A stretch of 34,854 nucleotides of DNA from Erysipelotrichaceae bacterium (GCA_015059065.1 SVBE01000013.1:1-34854), one strand, 5' to 3'; counted from the stretch's first letter, positions 1-9,455 are shown. The notes: generated by a model from the letters alone, not told the origin. A program made the numbers and translations.

Positions 1-170
1 TTATCGTTGCTATTTTTGTATTATTTATTTGTTCAAATTCATCCCCTACCTATAGAGGTTATAATATAATCTTGATGACTTCGCGATGGCACGGCCATAT
101 CAAGATGGGGGTCTTCTTTGAGAGAATGATAAATATCCTCAAATGTGTTAAATTTTGTTGAAATAATTGT
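1..170. other. Unassigned left flank with an imperfect hairpin
   Basis: No gene can be assigned here. Two overlapping TATAAT boxes (60-65 and 65-70) precede a hairpin at 71-104: CTTGAT pairs with ATCAAG, and ATGGC pairs with GCCAT around an ACG loop, with a 9-nt bulge on the 5' side. On the minus strand, the frame that follows the stop of the guaB tail copy stays open for about 43 codons down to a stop near 41-43, and contains the string KEDPHLDMAVPSRSHQDY. It has no start codon with a ribosome site and no family I recognise. It may be the end of another accessory gene or chance. Confidence 0.3.
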
Positions 171-242
171 TTATTTTACCACGCATCTATCTTTGAGGAC
201 CACATCATGCGCACCACCTTCAACGATGCAAGTTGGGCTCAC
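171..242 (-). pseudogene. Detached copy of the guaB 3' end (direct repeat, left copy)
   Basis: These 72 bases match 1813-1884, the 3' end of the intact guaB gene, with three mismatches (at 185, 213 and 229). In the guaB frame the copy still reads the last 23 or so codons and the stop. One change is silent; the other two turn a Ser and an Arg into Cys. Similarity stops sharply at 242/1884 and starts at 171/1813. The two copies bound a 1.57-kb segment holding one gene. This is the geometry of an element that integrated at the 3' end of guaB and restored it. No integrase is visible. Confidence 0.85.
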
Positions 243-253
243 AATAATAAGTG

Positions 254-324
254 TTTTTGCGTAATTTATATAATTTTTGCGTAAAATGTTAAATATTTGC
301 TTAAAAGTTGAATTTTTTGCGTAA
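254..324 (+). repeat. Four direct repeats phased at 20 bp over a promoter
   Basis: TTTTTGCGTAA occurs at 254-264, 274-284 and 314-324. A degenerate copy (ATTTGCTTAA) fills the fourth phase at 295-304. The GC dinucleotides sit at 259, 279, 299 and 319, exactly 20 bp apart, about two helical turns, so bound proteins would line up on one DNA face. The last copy lies between the -35 and -10 of the downstream promoter. An inverted copy (TTACGCAA, 389-396) lies inside the first codons of the gene. This looks like an operator array, probably for autoregulation by the AlbA-type protein encoded next; that link is inferred. Confidence 0.7.
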
Positions 325-335
325 TTTTATATAAT
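308..335 (+). promoter_or_regulatory. Promoter of the AlbA-type gene
   Basis: TTGAAT (308-313), a 16-nt spacer and TATAAT (330-335). Transcription would start near 342, leaving a leader of about 19 nt that contains the AGGAGG ribosome site at 345-350. The fourth 20-bp-phased repeat fills the spacer, so an occupied repeat would block RNA polymerase. A second TATAAT (269-274) sits behind the first repeat. Confidence 0.6.
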
Positions 336-360
336 TAAGGTGTCAGGAGGATATAAAGAC

Positions 361-1809
361 ATGGAGCAAGAGCAACTTTTCCAACTAATTACGCAAATAA
401 AGGAAAACAAGTATGAAAGCACCCAAATAGAACTAAAAAGTTCGAAAGAGGGAAATAGCAAGCAATTTTATGATACATTGAGTTCTTTTTCTAATACTTC
501 TGGCGGTATCATCATTTTTGGAATTGATGAAAAGAATGGCTTCGATATTTGTGGTGTGAAAGACGTTCAAGCCCAACAGGGTATTATTCAGGAACTTTGC
601 AAAGCAATGGAGCCAGTTGTAAGACCAACTATTTCTATATGTGAATATATAAAAGGAATATTTGTAATTGCCTGTGAAGTGAATGAAATGGATTATATAG
701 ACAAGCCCTGTTATTATCGACCTCTTGGAATTGAAAAAGGTTCTTTCATCCGAACTGGAAATGGCGATGAACACATGACAGAAATGGAAATCCAACAATT
801 TATCAATTATAAAAGGAAAATCAAATCTGAGTTAGATACATTTCCGGAAACGATAAATGAATCAAGAATCAATCAAATACAGCTAAGCGACTATATTGCA
901 AAAGAATCAGAGCAGAAAGCTAATTTTTCAATGCTCCCGCTCAACATAGTAAAAGAAATGTTGGGTTTAGAAAAAGGAGGGAATATTACTTTAGCCTCTT
1001 TACTTAACTTTGGTATCTATCCTCAAGAAGTAGCTCCGATGATGAGTGTTAACTGTGTGAAAGTAAATGGAAATGAGTATATCAGTGAGAATAACATTAA
1101 TGAAAGATTTACTGCTAATGTCTCATGTGCTGGTACGATTAAAGAGATGTTTTATCAAGCGATGAATTTCGTTAAAAACAACACCCAGACAAAAGTGGTA
1201 ATCAATAAAGATGGATACCGTCAGGATGAGGAAGAATATCCCCTCATTGCAATAAGAGAAGCTTTGTTAAATGCTTTAATTCATAGAGATTATAGTGAGA
1301 TAAATAGGAATATTCCTATTTCTTTGACAATCTTCAATAATAGAATCGAAATTGTAAATCCTGGGTCAATACTGGGAAATTATAGGGTGGAGGATTTAGG
1401 TGTTAAATATCTCCCCATCAGAAATCCATTCATAGCGCGAATAGTGGAAGTGCTTATGGGTACTGAAAACCGTCATAGTGGCATTATGACAATCAATATG
1501 GCTTTAAAAAACAATAAGCAACTCCCAGCGTTATTTGAAAGTTCTAAAGGCTTCTTTAAAGTCACTATATATAAAGAGAGAATCGATGATGAGAAAGTAA
1601 AAGCGATATGTGATGAGGCTCTGAGTTATTGTCGTAAACCGAGAAGTAAAGAGTCTATTGCAGAACATTTTGGATATTCTTCAACTAGAGCAAGTTACTT
1701 TTTTACTACATATATCAAACCATTAATCGTTCAAGGTATGCTCTTCTATACCATTCCTGAAAAACCAGAAAGCAAATATCAGAAAATTGTTTCGATAAGA
1801 GATTATTGA
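361..1809 (+). CDS. AlbA_2 (Schlafen-like) / HATPase DNA-binding regulator-like protein
   Basis: A 482-residue protein. An AlbA_2 (divergent AAA-4) domain covers roughly residues 15-150, with the hallmark ELKSS (24-28) and NTSGGIIIFGID (45-56). A HATPase_c_4/RecG-C-like module follows (about 290-400), with REALLNALIHRDY (299-311) and NPGS. The last 70 residues look like a winged helix (SKESIAEHFGYSSTRA, 429-444). Family members act as ATP-binding transcription regulators, and AlbA_2 also occurs in some defence proteins; the role here is unknown. I chose ATG 361 because AGGAGG at 345-350 lies 10 nt upstream; the GTG at 340 would put the ribosome site inside the gene. The gene is the only one between the two guaB-tail repeats, converges on guaB with a 3-nt gap, and is preceded by an operator-like array, all of which suggests acquired cargo. 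Confidence 0.8.
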   Translation: MEQEQLFQLITQIKENKYESTQIELKSSKEGNSKQFYDTLSSFSNTSGGIIIFGIDEKNGFDICGVKDVQAQQGIIQELCKAMEPVVRPTISICEYIKGIFVIACEVNEMDYIDKPCYYRPLGIEKGSFIRTGNGDEHMTEMEIQQFINYKRKIKSELDTFPETINESRINQIQLSDYIAKESEQKANFSMLPLNIVKEMLGLEKGGNITLASLLNFGIYPQEVAPMMSVNCVKVNGNEYISENNINERFTANVSCAGTIKEMFYQAMNFVKNNTQTKVVINKDGYRQDEEEYPLIAIREALLNALIHRDYSEINRNIPISLTIFNNRIEIVNPGSILGNYRVEDLGVKYLPIRNPFIARIVEVLMGTENRHSGIMTINMALKNNKQLPALFESSKGFFKVTIYKERIDDEKVKAICDEALSYCRKPRSKESIAEHFGYSSTRASYFFTTYIKPLIVQGMLFYTIPEKPESKYQKIVSIRDY

Positions 1810-1812
1810 TTA

Positions 1813-1884
1813 TTATTTTACCACGCGTCTATCTTTGAGGACCACATCATGCGCGCCACCTTCAACGATGGAAGTTGGGCTCAC
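1813..1884. repeat. guaB-tail direct repeat, right copy (putative attachment site)
   Basis: Partner of 171-242, with 69 of 72 bases identical. It coincides with the functional end of guaB, including the stop codon. The repeat ends within the gene at 1884, and the opposite end starts exactly at the stop-codon side at 1813. This is what a 3'-end attachment site would leave after integration. Confidence 0.75.
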
Positions 1885-3315
1885 TAATGTTAATGTGGCT
1901 TTTTCTTGTAATTCTTTGATGGTGAGTGCGCCACAGTTACACATCGTGGATTTGACTTTGGCTAATGTGGAAGCGACGTTATCTTTGAGTTTACCAGCGT
2001 ATGGGATATAGGAATCAACACCTTCTTCAAATGATAATTTCTTATCTCCACCCATATCATATCTCTGCCAGTTACGGGCTCTATTGCTGCCTTCACCCCA
2101 ATATTCTTTATAGAATGTACCGTTGATCATCACTTTATTAGTTGGTGATTCATCAAATCTAGCAAAGTATCTACCTAACATCACAAAGTCTGCACCCATC
2201 GCTAGAGCAAGGGTGATGTGATAGTCATAGACGATCCCGCCATCAGAACAGACTGGAACATAGATACCAGTTTCTTCAAAGTATTTATCTCTTTCTTTAC
2301 AGACATCGATTAAAGCAGTCGCCTGACCTCTACCGATACCTTTTGTTTCTCTAGTGATACAAATAGAGCCACCTCCGATACCGACTTTAACAAAGTCCGC
2401 GCCACATTCGACTAAGAATCTAAAGCCTTCCGCGGATACGACATTGCCCGCGCCGACTTTAACTTTTTCTCCATATGTATTTTTGATCCATTTAATAGTC
2501 TCTTCTTGCCAGACTGAATAGCCATCACTAGAATCGATACATAATACATCCGCGCCGGCATTTATAAGCGCGGGAACTCTTTCTTTATAATCTCTGGTAT
2601 TGATACCTGCACCCACAACATATCTTTTATTGCTATCGAGTAATTCATCAGGGTTTTCTTTATGTGATTCATAATCTTTTCTAAATACTAAGGAGACTAA
2701 GTTGCGATCTTTATCAATGATGGGAAGAGAATTGAGCTTATGCTCCCAGATGATATCATTAGCCTCACTTAAGGAGATGCCGTCTCTACCATATATGATA
2801 TGTCTATAAGTAGTCATGAATTCTTTAACAGGCGTATCTAATGACATCTTACCAATTCTATAATCACGACTGGTGACAATACCAAGTAACATCCCGTGAG
2901 GGCTGCCGTCATTAGTCACAGCAACTGTAGAGTGGCCTGTTCTATTAGTGACTTCTAAAATATCTTTTAAAGTCGCGCTTGCTTTAACCGTGCTATCAGA
3001 GACGACAAAGCCAGCTTTATAAGTTTTAACTTTCTTTACCATCTCGGCTTCCGATTCAATGGACTGAGATCCATAGATAAATGAGATACCACCTTCAGTG
3101 GCTAAAGCAATCGCCATCTTATCATCAGAGACGGACTGCATGATTGCACTGGTTAATGGGATATTCATCGAGATAGTTGGTTCTTCACCTTTTTTAAATT
3201 TCACTAATGGGGTTTTTAAAGATACATTGCTAGGAAGAGAATCTTTCCCTGTATATCCAGGAATTAATAGGTATTCACTGTATGTGTGACACGCTTCATT
3301 GATAATCTTGGCCAT
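1813..3315 (-). CDS. guaB: Inosine-5'-monophosphate dehydrogenase
   Basis: Catalyses NAD-dependent oxidation of IMP to XMP, the committed step of GTP synthesis, in the cytoplasm. The 500-residue protein has the usual (beta/alpha)8 barrel with a CBS pair inserted at about 100-215. The catalytic loop reads [12 protein letters not shown], placing the active cysteine at Cys319. The phosphate-binding SDGGI is at 357-361, and the mobile flap ends in the Arg418-Tyr419 pair. The flap ([18 protein letters not shown]) and the GGGS rather than GPGS loop mark it as a divergent IMPDH. AAGGAG lies just ahead of the ATG. The gene is transcribed alone from its own promoter. Its last 72 bases are duplicated at 171-242, so the present C-terminus may have come in with an integrated element. 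Confidence 0.95.
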   Translation of the reverse strand: MAKIINEACHTYSEYLLIPGYTGKDSLPSNVSLKTPLVKFKKGEEPTISMNIPLTSAIMQSVSDDKMAIALATEGGISFIYGSQSIESEAEMVKKVKTYKAGFVVSDSTVKASATLKDILEVTNRTGHSTVAVTNDGSPHGMLLGIVTSRDYRIGKMSLDTPVKEFMTTYRHIIYGRDGISLSEANDIIWEHKLNSLPIIDKDRNLVSLVFRKDYESHKENPDELLDSNKRYVVGAGINTRDYKERVPALINAGADVLCIDSSDGYSVWQEETIKWIKNTYGEKVKVGAGNVVSAEGFRFLVECGADFVKVGIGGGSICITRETKGIGRGQATALIDVCKERDKYFEETGIYVPVCSDGGIVYDYHITLALAMGADFVMLGRYFARFDESPTNKVMINGTFYKEYWGEGSNRARNWQRYDMGGDKKLSFEEGVDSYIPYAGKLKDNVASTLAKVKSTMCNCGALTIKELQEKATLTLVSPTSIVEGGAHDVVLKDRRVVK

Positions 3316-3345
3316 TTTTTATATTCTCCTTACTTATTTAGCAAA

Positions 3346-3374
3346 ATAGTAGTCACTTTTTTGCATTTTATCAA
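3346..3374 (-). promoter_or_regulatory. guaB promoter
   Basis: On the minus strand: TTGATA (3374-3369), 17-nt spacer, TACTAT (3351-3346). The start would lie near 3339, about 24 nt before the ATG, with AAGGAG between. I see no purine-riboswitch fold in the short leader. Confidence 0.6.
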
Positions 3375-3487
3375 TAGCAGATAGAAAAAAGTCGGTAGTT
3401 TTATAGTGTTTGAAGATAAAAATATAAAAAATATGCCACTTTTTTAAAATATTATGATTTTCATAGATAGAATATGCTTATACTTTG

Positions 3488-3493
3488 TATAAT
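3488..3493 (+). promoter_or_regulatory. -10 box of addB, leaderless arrangement
   Basis: TATAAT at 3488-3493, 13 nt before the ATG at 3507; no clear -35 at the right distance. The expected start near 3500 leaves at most about 7 nt of leader and no room for a ribosome site, which is consistent with the absence of one. Confidence 0.5.
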
Positions 3494-3506
3494 ATGGATA
3501 AGCATT

Positions 3507-6107
3507 ATGAATAAGCCTGTTATTGTTCTTTCTTCAATATATAAGACTGGTGATATTCTTAAATCATCAGCCTATTTTAATGATGTTAATTTCAATATCA
3601 GATATTATTCTCCTCTTGAACTAGCAAGATATCTTTTACAGTTATCTGGAATAGTGATTAAAGAGAGATTTATCTCTAACGATGATTTAGGCGCGTTAAT
3701 TTATCATGAAGTTAAAAAGATTCCTTATTTTGCTAATCTTTCTTTTAATGATGTATTAGGATTGATCAATTCGATTAATGATTTAAGAAGATATATCGTG
3801 GGAGATGAAGAAGATGAAATCATCTCTCATCTTCCTAAAGATAAATTTGTTAAAAAGAATGAAGCGACTATATCTTTCTATATTTTGATGAAAGAAATAT
3901 TAGATAATAATAACCTCATCGATGAAGTGGGAATTATTAGATATGCATATGAACATATATCTACTTTCCCTAATATTGAATTTAGGATTTATGAAGGTGA
4001 TAAATTAATTAATTATCATCTTATCAAAGCTTTATTAGATAAGGCTGCAGGACACAAAGTTATTCCGACTAGATTAGAATATTCTTCGATTAAAATCGCC
4101 TCATATACAAAAGCATTTTCTCAAGTTAATGAGATTGAAGATATCATCAATTATATTTATCAAAACAATATTCCTTTTGATGAAGTCCTCATCGCTTCTA
4201 GTGAGACTAATGATTATGGAATGATATTATCAAATTATCATGATCTATTAGGTTTTCCATTCACTATTGGGGTGGGTAAAAACATTATAAACACTAATCC
4301 GGGCAGATTATTTTCTATTATCATTGATTATCTAAATAACAATTATCATCCTGATTATTTAAAAAAGATTATTAACGATGAATGCTTTGATACTACTAAG
4401 TTCAAAACTGATTTAGAGATCTCAGATAATTTTGATGATATGAATAAGGATTTAGAATATCGTCATCGTTTATCTTTTGATTCGATATTATCTTCTATTG
4501 GGGATTTAAAATTATCTTTCTTTGATAGTGAATCTAACAATAAGAAAGTTAGTGAATATGAAGAAGTATTAGAAAGACATCTCCGTAACGGGATAGATAA
4601 AGATGATTCGCTTCTTCGTAACAGTGAACTCACTTATTTATATAAATATCGTGACATCATTAATAGGGGTTTATATTCCTTTATCGAAAGATATTCATTA
4701 ATCACTGATTCAAGTGATGAAAACGGCTTAGCTAAGATATTAAAAGAATTATCTTATTTTGATACATACAAGATTCCTTTTAAGGATATCGTTAATTCTA
4801 TTTTCCTCCAATCTATTGGTAAGAAGAATATAGAACCTGGTAAATTATATTTCACCTCGATTAATAACGCTTCTAGTGTCCTTAGAAAATATTTATTCAT
4901 CGTTGGATTATCATCAAATAATTATCCAGGGAAGAGAAAAGAAGATCCTTATCTATTAGATCGGGATTATGAAGCTTTTAATGTCTTAGATGCTTCAAGT
5001 AGAGAAATAGAGAATAATAAAAACAATTTTTATAATCTATTATTTTTAGCCTCTAAGCATAAATGCGATATTCATTTATCTTATAGTTACTATAATTCTG
5101 CTTCTTTAAAAAATCAGAATGCTTCTTCTATCCTTTTTGAAACATATAAATTAGAGAATGGTGCTTCATTAACGGTGAAGGATTTTGATGATGAATTTGT
5201 TATTAATAAATCTAAATATAGAACCATTGAATATTTCTCTAATGATGTTTTACCGATTTCTCATATCGGTCGTGTATTAGCCTCTAATCAAAGAATTGAA
5301 TATGGACTAGATAAAGAAGAAGTTAATAAAGAAATACATCTACCTGATGAGATTAAAAATAAAGCTTTATCCGCGTCTGATATCGTTAATTATAATGACT
5401 GTCCTTATCTATTTTATTTATCTAAAGTGATGAAGATAGAACAAGAAGAAGATATCGATATCTTTCAGCTTATCCCTCCTAATGAATATGGTAATATCGC
5501 CCATAGCCTATTAGAGAATTTAGATAAGAAGAATACATCATTAGAAGAATTCTTAGTTACTTGTAAATCTCGTTATGACGATTATTTTAAGATGCATGTC
5601 ACAGATAACATCCCTCTTAAAGATAATGAAGAAAAAGCCTTCTTAGAGATGATGACTAACGCCTATCATATGGAAGAAAGTGAAAGAAGCATTAAAGAAA
5701 AAGAAATATATGCTTCTTATGAAGATACAGGGATCATGTTACACGGCTATCCTGATAAAGTGGTTTTAAATAAAAATAAAGAAGCTTATATCGTCGACTA
5801 TAAAACAGGAAGAAATATCAAACATGATATCTATGATCCTTCTACTTTATTACAGTGCACAGTATATGCCTATTTATTAACTAAAAAGAAAAAGATGAAT
5901 ATATCGGGATTTGAATATCGTTATATCAGATATCGAGATGGAAGAGTATCTTCTATGTCTAATCCTGATATCTTAAATAGTTGTTATTCATATTTAGATA
6001 ATGTGATGCATGATATAAAAACTTCTTTTGATAGCGGGGAGTTCCCTACCAAGGAGAAGCACTGCAAGGACTGCTATTATAAAAGCGTATGTTTGAGGAA
6101 GAAATGA
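3507..6107 (+). CDS. addB: AddB-type subunit of AddAB helicase-nuclease
   Basis: An 866-residue partner of AddA in double-strand-break end resection and Chi-dependent recombination. The N-terminal two thirds is a divergent, probably inactive helicase core. The C-terminal PD-(D/E)XK nuclease is clear: GYPDKVVL with Asp750 and IVDYKTG with Asp764 and Lys766. The iron-sulfur staple of AddB is intact: Cys632 plus a C-x2-C-x5-C at 853, 856 and 862, only a few residues from the end. An ATG at 3474 is in frame, but the TATAAT box lies inside that extension, so I use ATG 3507. The stop overlaps the start of addA (ATGA), so the two are translationally coupled. The assignment rests on the nuclease, the cysteines and the neighbour; the helicase half is poorly conserved. 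Confidence 0.88.
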   Translation: MNKPVIVLSSIYKTGDILKSSAYFNDVNFNIRYYSPLELARYLLQLSGIVIKERFISNDDLGALIYHEVKKIPYFANLSFNDVLGLINSINDLRRYIVGDEEDEIISHLPKDKFVKKNEATISFYILMKEILDNNNLIDEVGIIRYAYEHISTFPNIEFRIYEGDKLINYHLIKALLDKAAGHKVIPTRLEYSSIKIASYTKAFSQVNEIEDIINYIYQNNIPFDEVLIASSETNDYGMILSNYHDLLGFPFTIGVGKNIINTNPGRLFSIIIDYLNNNYHPDYLKKIINDECFDTTKFKTDLEISDNFDDMNKDLEYRHRLSFDSILSSIGDLKLSFFDSESNNKKVSEYEEVLERHLRNGIDKDDSLLRNSELTYLYKYRDIINRGLYSFIERYSLITDSSDENGLAKILKELSYFDTYKIPFKDIVNSIFLQSIGKKNIEPGKLYFTSINNASSVLRKYLFIVGLSSNNYPGKRKEDPYLLDRDYEAFNVLDASSREIENNKNNFYNLLFLASKHKCDIHLSYSYYNSASLKNQNASSILFETYKLENGASLTVKDFDDEFVINKSKYRTIEYFSNDVLPISHIGRVLASNQRIEYGLDKEEVNKEIHLPDEIKNKALSASDIVNYNDCPYLFYLSKVMKIEQEEDIDIFQLIPPNEYGNIAHSLLENLDKKNTSLEEFLVTCKSRYDDYFKMHVTDNIPLKDNEEKAFLEMMTNAYHMEESERSIKEKEIYASYEDTGIMLHGYPDKVVLNKNKEAYIVDYKTGRNIKHDIYDPSTLLQCTVYAYLLTKKKKMNISGFEYRYIRYRDGRVSSMSNPDILNSCYSYLDNVMHDIKTSFDSGEFPTKEKHCKDCYYKSVCLRKK

Positions 6108-9100
6108 TGAAGGATATCGATAGCGAGTCAAGATATAGAATTGTCCATGATCTCGATCATAATCTTTTTGTCGAGGCCTCAGCGGGTAGTGGTAAGACCA
6201 CTTCTTTAGTGAACCGCATGGTCGCTTTAGTGGAAAAAGGTGTTCCTGTTGATAAAATCTGTACGATAACTTTTACTAAGGCTGCCGCGGATGAATTTTA
6301 CGCGCGTTTCCAAAAATTATTGTCTCTTAGAAGTGTGGATGTCCCTGATAATAGTGATAAAGATTTAGGAGTAAAGACTAAAGAGTCTATCGCTTTATGT
6401 CAAAAAGCACTTTCCGATATCGATTTATGTTTCTTGGGAACGATTGATTCATTCACTAATATGGTCGCGCATGAAATGCCAAATGAAATCGGTATTCCGA
6501 CTGATGCAGCTGTGGTAAGCGCTGAAGAAAGAGAAGCTTTAATAAAAAAAGAATATGAAAAGATATTATCTTCTCCTACCCATCCCTTAAATAAATACGC
6601 GCTTATCGTTAAAGATAATATTTATCCACCTTATGTCGCTTTCGCGGAAGGGATTAAATTATTACTTAATACTAGAGACGTTAAAGTCATTTATGATGAA
6701 CAGTTAATTAATACAGACGAATCTTATTTTGTTAAAGAGAAGAATGACTTTTTAAAGATGGTTAAATCATTCTTATATCTCGATATCGTTTTTGGAGGGG
6801 ATAATCCAAAAAATATCGATAAGAAGAGAACCGCTTATTTAAAAGAAATAGAAAAACAGTACCATCAAAATAAAGATAAAAATGTCATCGATAAAGTCAG
6901 TGCTTTTAAAAGATTTATCACCCTTATTGAAAAGCCACCTGGCGATAAATTAACTAGCGAGATTGAAAACACTAAATTAGTCAGTGATGGGATTTATGAA
7001 CAAGATAAGAAATCATATGTTTTAAGTGAATCTGCTAAAGAAGTATTAGAAGCATTTAAAATCAAGATTGATAATTATCTTCACGCGGTACTTTTCCATC
7101 TCTTATCTCATTCAGTAAAAGAGATATCTGAAGAGCTTAAAAAAGAAAATAAATATGACTTCAATGACTTCTTATATGATGTCTCGTTTGCCTTTAGAAA
7201 ATCCGCGATGAGTGACCGAGAACTCGTCGATCATATTTTTGAAAGACATTCTTATTTCCTACTTGATGAAAACCAAGACACTAACCCAGTGCAGACGAGA
7301 TTGTTCTTCTATCTAACAGGAACGAAGATAAGTGGGGATTGGTCTAAGGTTGAACCAAAAGAAGGAAGTCTATTTATCGTCGGTGATCCTAAGCAATCTA
7401 TCTACTGTTTTAGAGATGCGGATGTCAGAAGTTATTTAAAGACTAAAGCTCTCTTTGAAAAGAAAGGTGAATTACTTTTATTAACGAAGAATTTTCGAAG
7501 CAATGTGAGGATTAAAGATTGGCTTAATAAAGCGATGGATCCTTTACTTAATCACGGGGATAAAGATAACGCCTTATCTCATCAAGATATCGAGATTAGA
7601 CTTGAAGAAAGAAATAGTGAAATTGAAGGTGTATTAAACGAAGATGATATCCTCTTTGATGGAGAATATAAATACACGATTAGTAGCAAAGATGAAGCGG
7701 AGTCTCTTGCTAATTTCATCCATACACTTGTGAATGATAAAAAATATAAGATTATTAGCAAAAACCCTGACAAATCTTCATCTAAATTATTTATTTATCG
7801 AAGTATTAATTATAAAGATTTCTTAATCGTTCCTCGTGGAACAGCTGTTAATAAATATATCCAAGCATTTAATAAATACCATATCCCAATGGTGGTGGAG
7901 GCCGGCATTCCTTTTGCGAATTCTTCCTCCCTTTTAGTCCTCTCCTCATTAGCGGAGCTTTTAAAATGTCCAACAGATAGATATTTATTCATGTCAGTGG
8001 TCACAAGTCCGTTATTTGGACTATCTGATGGGGATATCACTAATATGCTTTATCAAGGCTTTAATTTCGATATTTCTGATATCTCTAATTTGACTGTTAC
8101 TGATAGTGATTATCTATCGGTCATTAAAGAATTAAATAGATTATATGTTTCTACTAAAGGGATGAGTTTCTCCTCTTTATTAATCTATCTCCTAAATGAT
8201 AAAGAGTTATCCTTATTAACGAAGGTTGATCCAGACTTTTTAGAATATACTTATTTCCTCATTGAAAAGGTTAGAGAAAAAGAAGAAAGTGGAGACCTTT
8301 CTGGAGTGGGTCAATTCAAAGATTATTTAAAGAGCTTTATGACTAGCAGCACGGATGAAAATCGCGTCTTAAGATTTAAAGAAAATATCGATAGGGTGAA
8401 GATTGCTAATCTACATAAAGTAAAGGGATTACAGGCTCCTATCGTGATGCTCATCAACCCGATTAAAAAAGAAGATAAAGCGATGAAATATGTCGATAAC
8501 TCACTTGACCCAAGAACTCTTAATGTCGCTTGCTTTACTCGAAGAGAAGATGGTATAGAAAAAACAATTATTGAAACACATCGCTTCTCTGAAAGTGAGA
8601 AACAAAAATGGATCGATTATGATAAAGCGGAAAGAGACCGCATCGAATATGTCGGCGCGACTCGTCCTGAATCAGTTTTAATCGTCGGTAGAAGTGAGAA
8701 AGTAGCAACTAACGAATATGATCCTTGGGAAGGATTATCTTCTCGTATAGAGGAAGAGAGAAGAATATCTTTAGCTGTCGAAAAAGTGGATATAGATGAA
8801 AGTAGAGTAAGTGTTGATTATATTAATCCTGATATCAATATAAACTGTAATAAAGAGTCGATTAAATATCATTCTCCAAGCGATATCGTCAAAGATTATA
8901 AGATCGCAGTTCGACGTGATAATGAAGATGTAATATCTGAAGAAGTTGACCGTAGTGAAGCGACTTTAATCGGTACAATGGTCCATAGATTAATGGAATG
9001 CATCATCACTTCTAAAGATGGTTATAGCGATAATGATTTATTAATTGAAAACATCGTTAATGAATATAACGGAGATAAATATCGCGATATCTTATCTAAT

Positions 9101-9427
9101 GTTTTAAATGTTATTTATCATGGAGGATTCCTTCAAAAGAATTCTTCACTTGATAAAGATATATTAAAGACATTACTTAACGCAGAAGAAGTTTACTGCG
9201 AAGTACCTTTCTCATATCGTAAAGATGAGACGGTGATATACGGTATTATTGACCTTATCTATAAAAATGATAAGGGTTACCATATCATCGACTATAAGAC
9301 CAATAAAGAAGATGATGTCTCGATCTTAGAAAAAGAATATAGATCACAATTAATCGATTATAAAAAGGCTTTAAAGGCTGATGGAATAGAAGCGGATGCA
9401 CATATCTATCACATCGATGTGAAATAA
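6104..9427 (+). CDS. addA: AddA subunit of AddAB (UvrD-type helicase with nuclease domain)
   Basis: ATP-dependent 3'-5' DNA helicase and nuclease of about 1107 residues, a usual length for AddA. Walker A is ASAGSGKTT with Lys31. Motif Ia is TFTKAAADEF. Motif II is DENQD (388-392). Motif III is VGDPKQSIYCFRDAD. The C-terminal nuclease has GTMVHRLME, then YGIIDLIY (Asp1050) and HIIDYKTNK (Asp1063). The start at 6104 overlaps the addB stop and has GAGGAA at 6095-6100; the upstream ATG at 6089 has no ribosome site. A complete addB-addA pair implies working break repair and defence against linear DNA. No terminator is visible behind the gene; the next gene has its own promoter box. Confidence 0.93.
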   Translation: MMKDIDSESRYRIVHDLDHNLFVEASAGSGKTTSLVNRMVALVEKGVPVDKICTITFTKAAADEFYARFQKLLSLRSVDVPDNSDKDLGVKTKESIALCQKALSDIDLCFLGTIDSFTNMVAHEMPNEIGIPTDAAVVSAEEREALIKKEYEKILSSPTHPLNKYALIVKDNIYPPYVAFAEGIKLLLNTRDVKVIYDEQLINTDESYFVKEKNDFLKMVKSFLYLDIVFGGDNPKNIDKKRTAYLKEIEKQYHQNKDKNVIDKVSAFKRFITLIEKPPGDKLTSEIENTKLVSDGIYEQDKKSYVLSESAKEVLEAFKIKIDNYLHAVLFHLLSHSVKEISEELKKENKYDFNDFLYDVSFAFRKSAMSDRELVDHIFERHSYFLLDENQDTNPVQTRLFFYLTGTKISGDWSKVEPKEGSLFIVGDPKQSIYCFRDADVRSYLKTKALFEKKGELLLLTKNFRSNVRIKDWLNKAMDPLLNHGDKDNALSHQDIEIRLEERNSEIEGVLNEDDILFDGEYKYTISSKDEAESLANFIHTLVNDKKYKIISKNPDKSSSKLFIYRSINYKDFLIVPRGTAVNKYIQAFNKYHIPMVVEAGIPFANSSSLLVLSSLAELLKCPTDRYLFMSVVTSPLFGLSDGDITNMLYQGFNFDISDISNLTVTDSDYLSVIKELNRLYVSTKGMSFSSLLIYLLNDKELSLLTKVDPDFLEYTYFLIEKVREKEESGDLSGVGQFKDYLKSFMTSSTDENRVLRFKENIDRVKIANLHKVKGLQAPIVMLINPIKKEDKAMKYVDNSLDPRTLNVACFTRREDGIEKTIIETHRFSESEKQKWIDYDKAERDRIEYVGATRPESVLIVGRSEKVATNEYDPWEGLSSRIEEERRISLAVEKVDIDESRVSVDYINPDININCNKESIKYHSPSDIVKDYKIAVRRDNEDVISEEVDRSEATLIGTMVHRLMECIITSKDGYSDNDLLIENIVNEYNGDKYRDILSNVLNVIYHGGFLQKNSSLDKDILKTLLNAEEVYCEVPFSYRKDETVIYGIIDLIYKNDKGYHIIDYKTNKEDDVSILEKEYRSQLIDYKKALKADGIEADAHIYHIDVK

Positions 9428-9455
9428 TACTTTTAATATCTTTAGTTTGTGTGCT

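Noticed and set aside
71-104. tRNA or terminator in the left flank
   Set aside because: No cloverleaf or T-run; the hairpin has a 9-nt bulge.
254-324. CRISPR array
   Set aside because: Repeats are only about 11 bp with 9-bp intervals and no spacers of usual length; they overlap a promoter.
340-360. GTG start seven codons upstream of the AlbA-type gene
   Set aside because: It would place the AGGAGG ribosome site inside the coding sequence; the ATG at 361 is correctly spaced.
3474-3506. Upstream ATG for addB
   Set aside because: The extension contains the TATAAT box and adds a hydrophobic stretch absent from a cytoplasmic nuclease.
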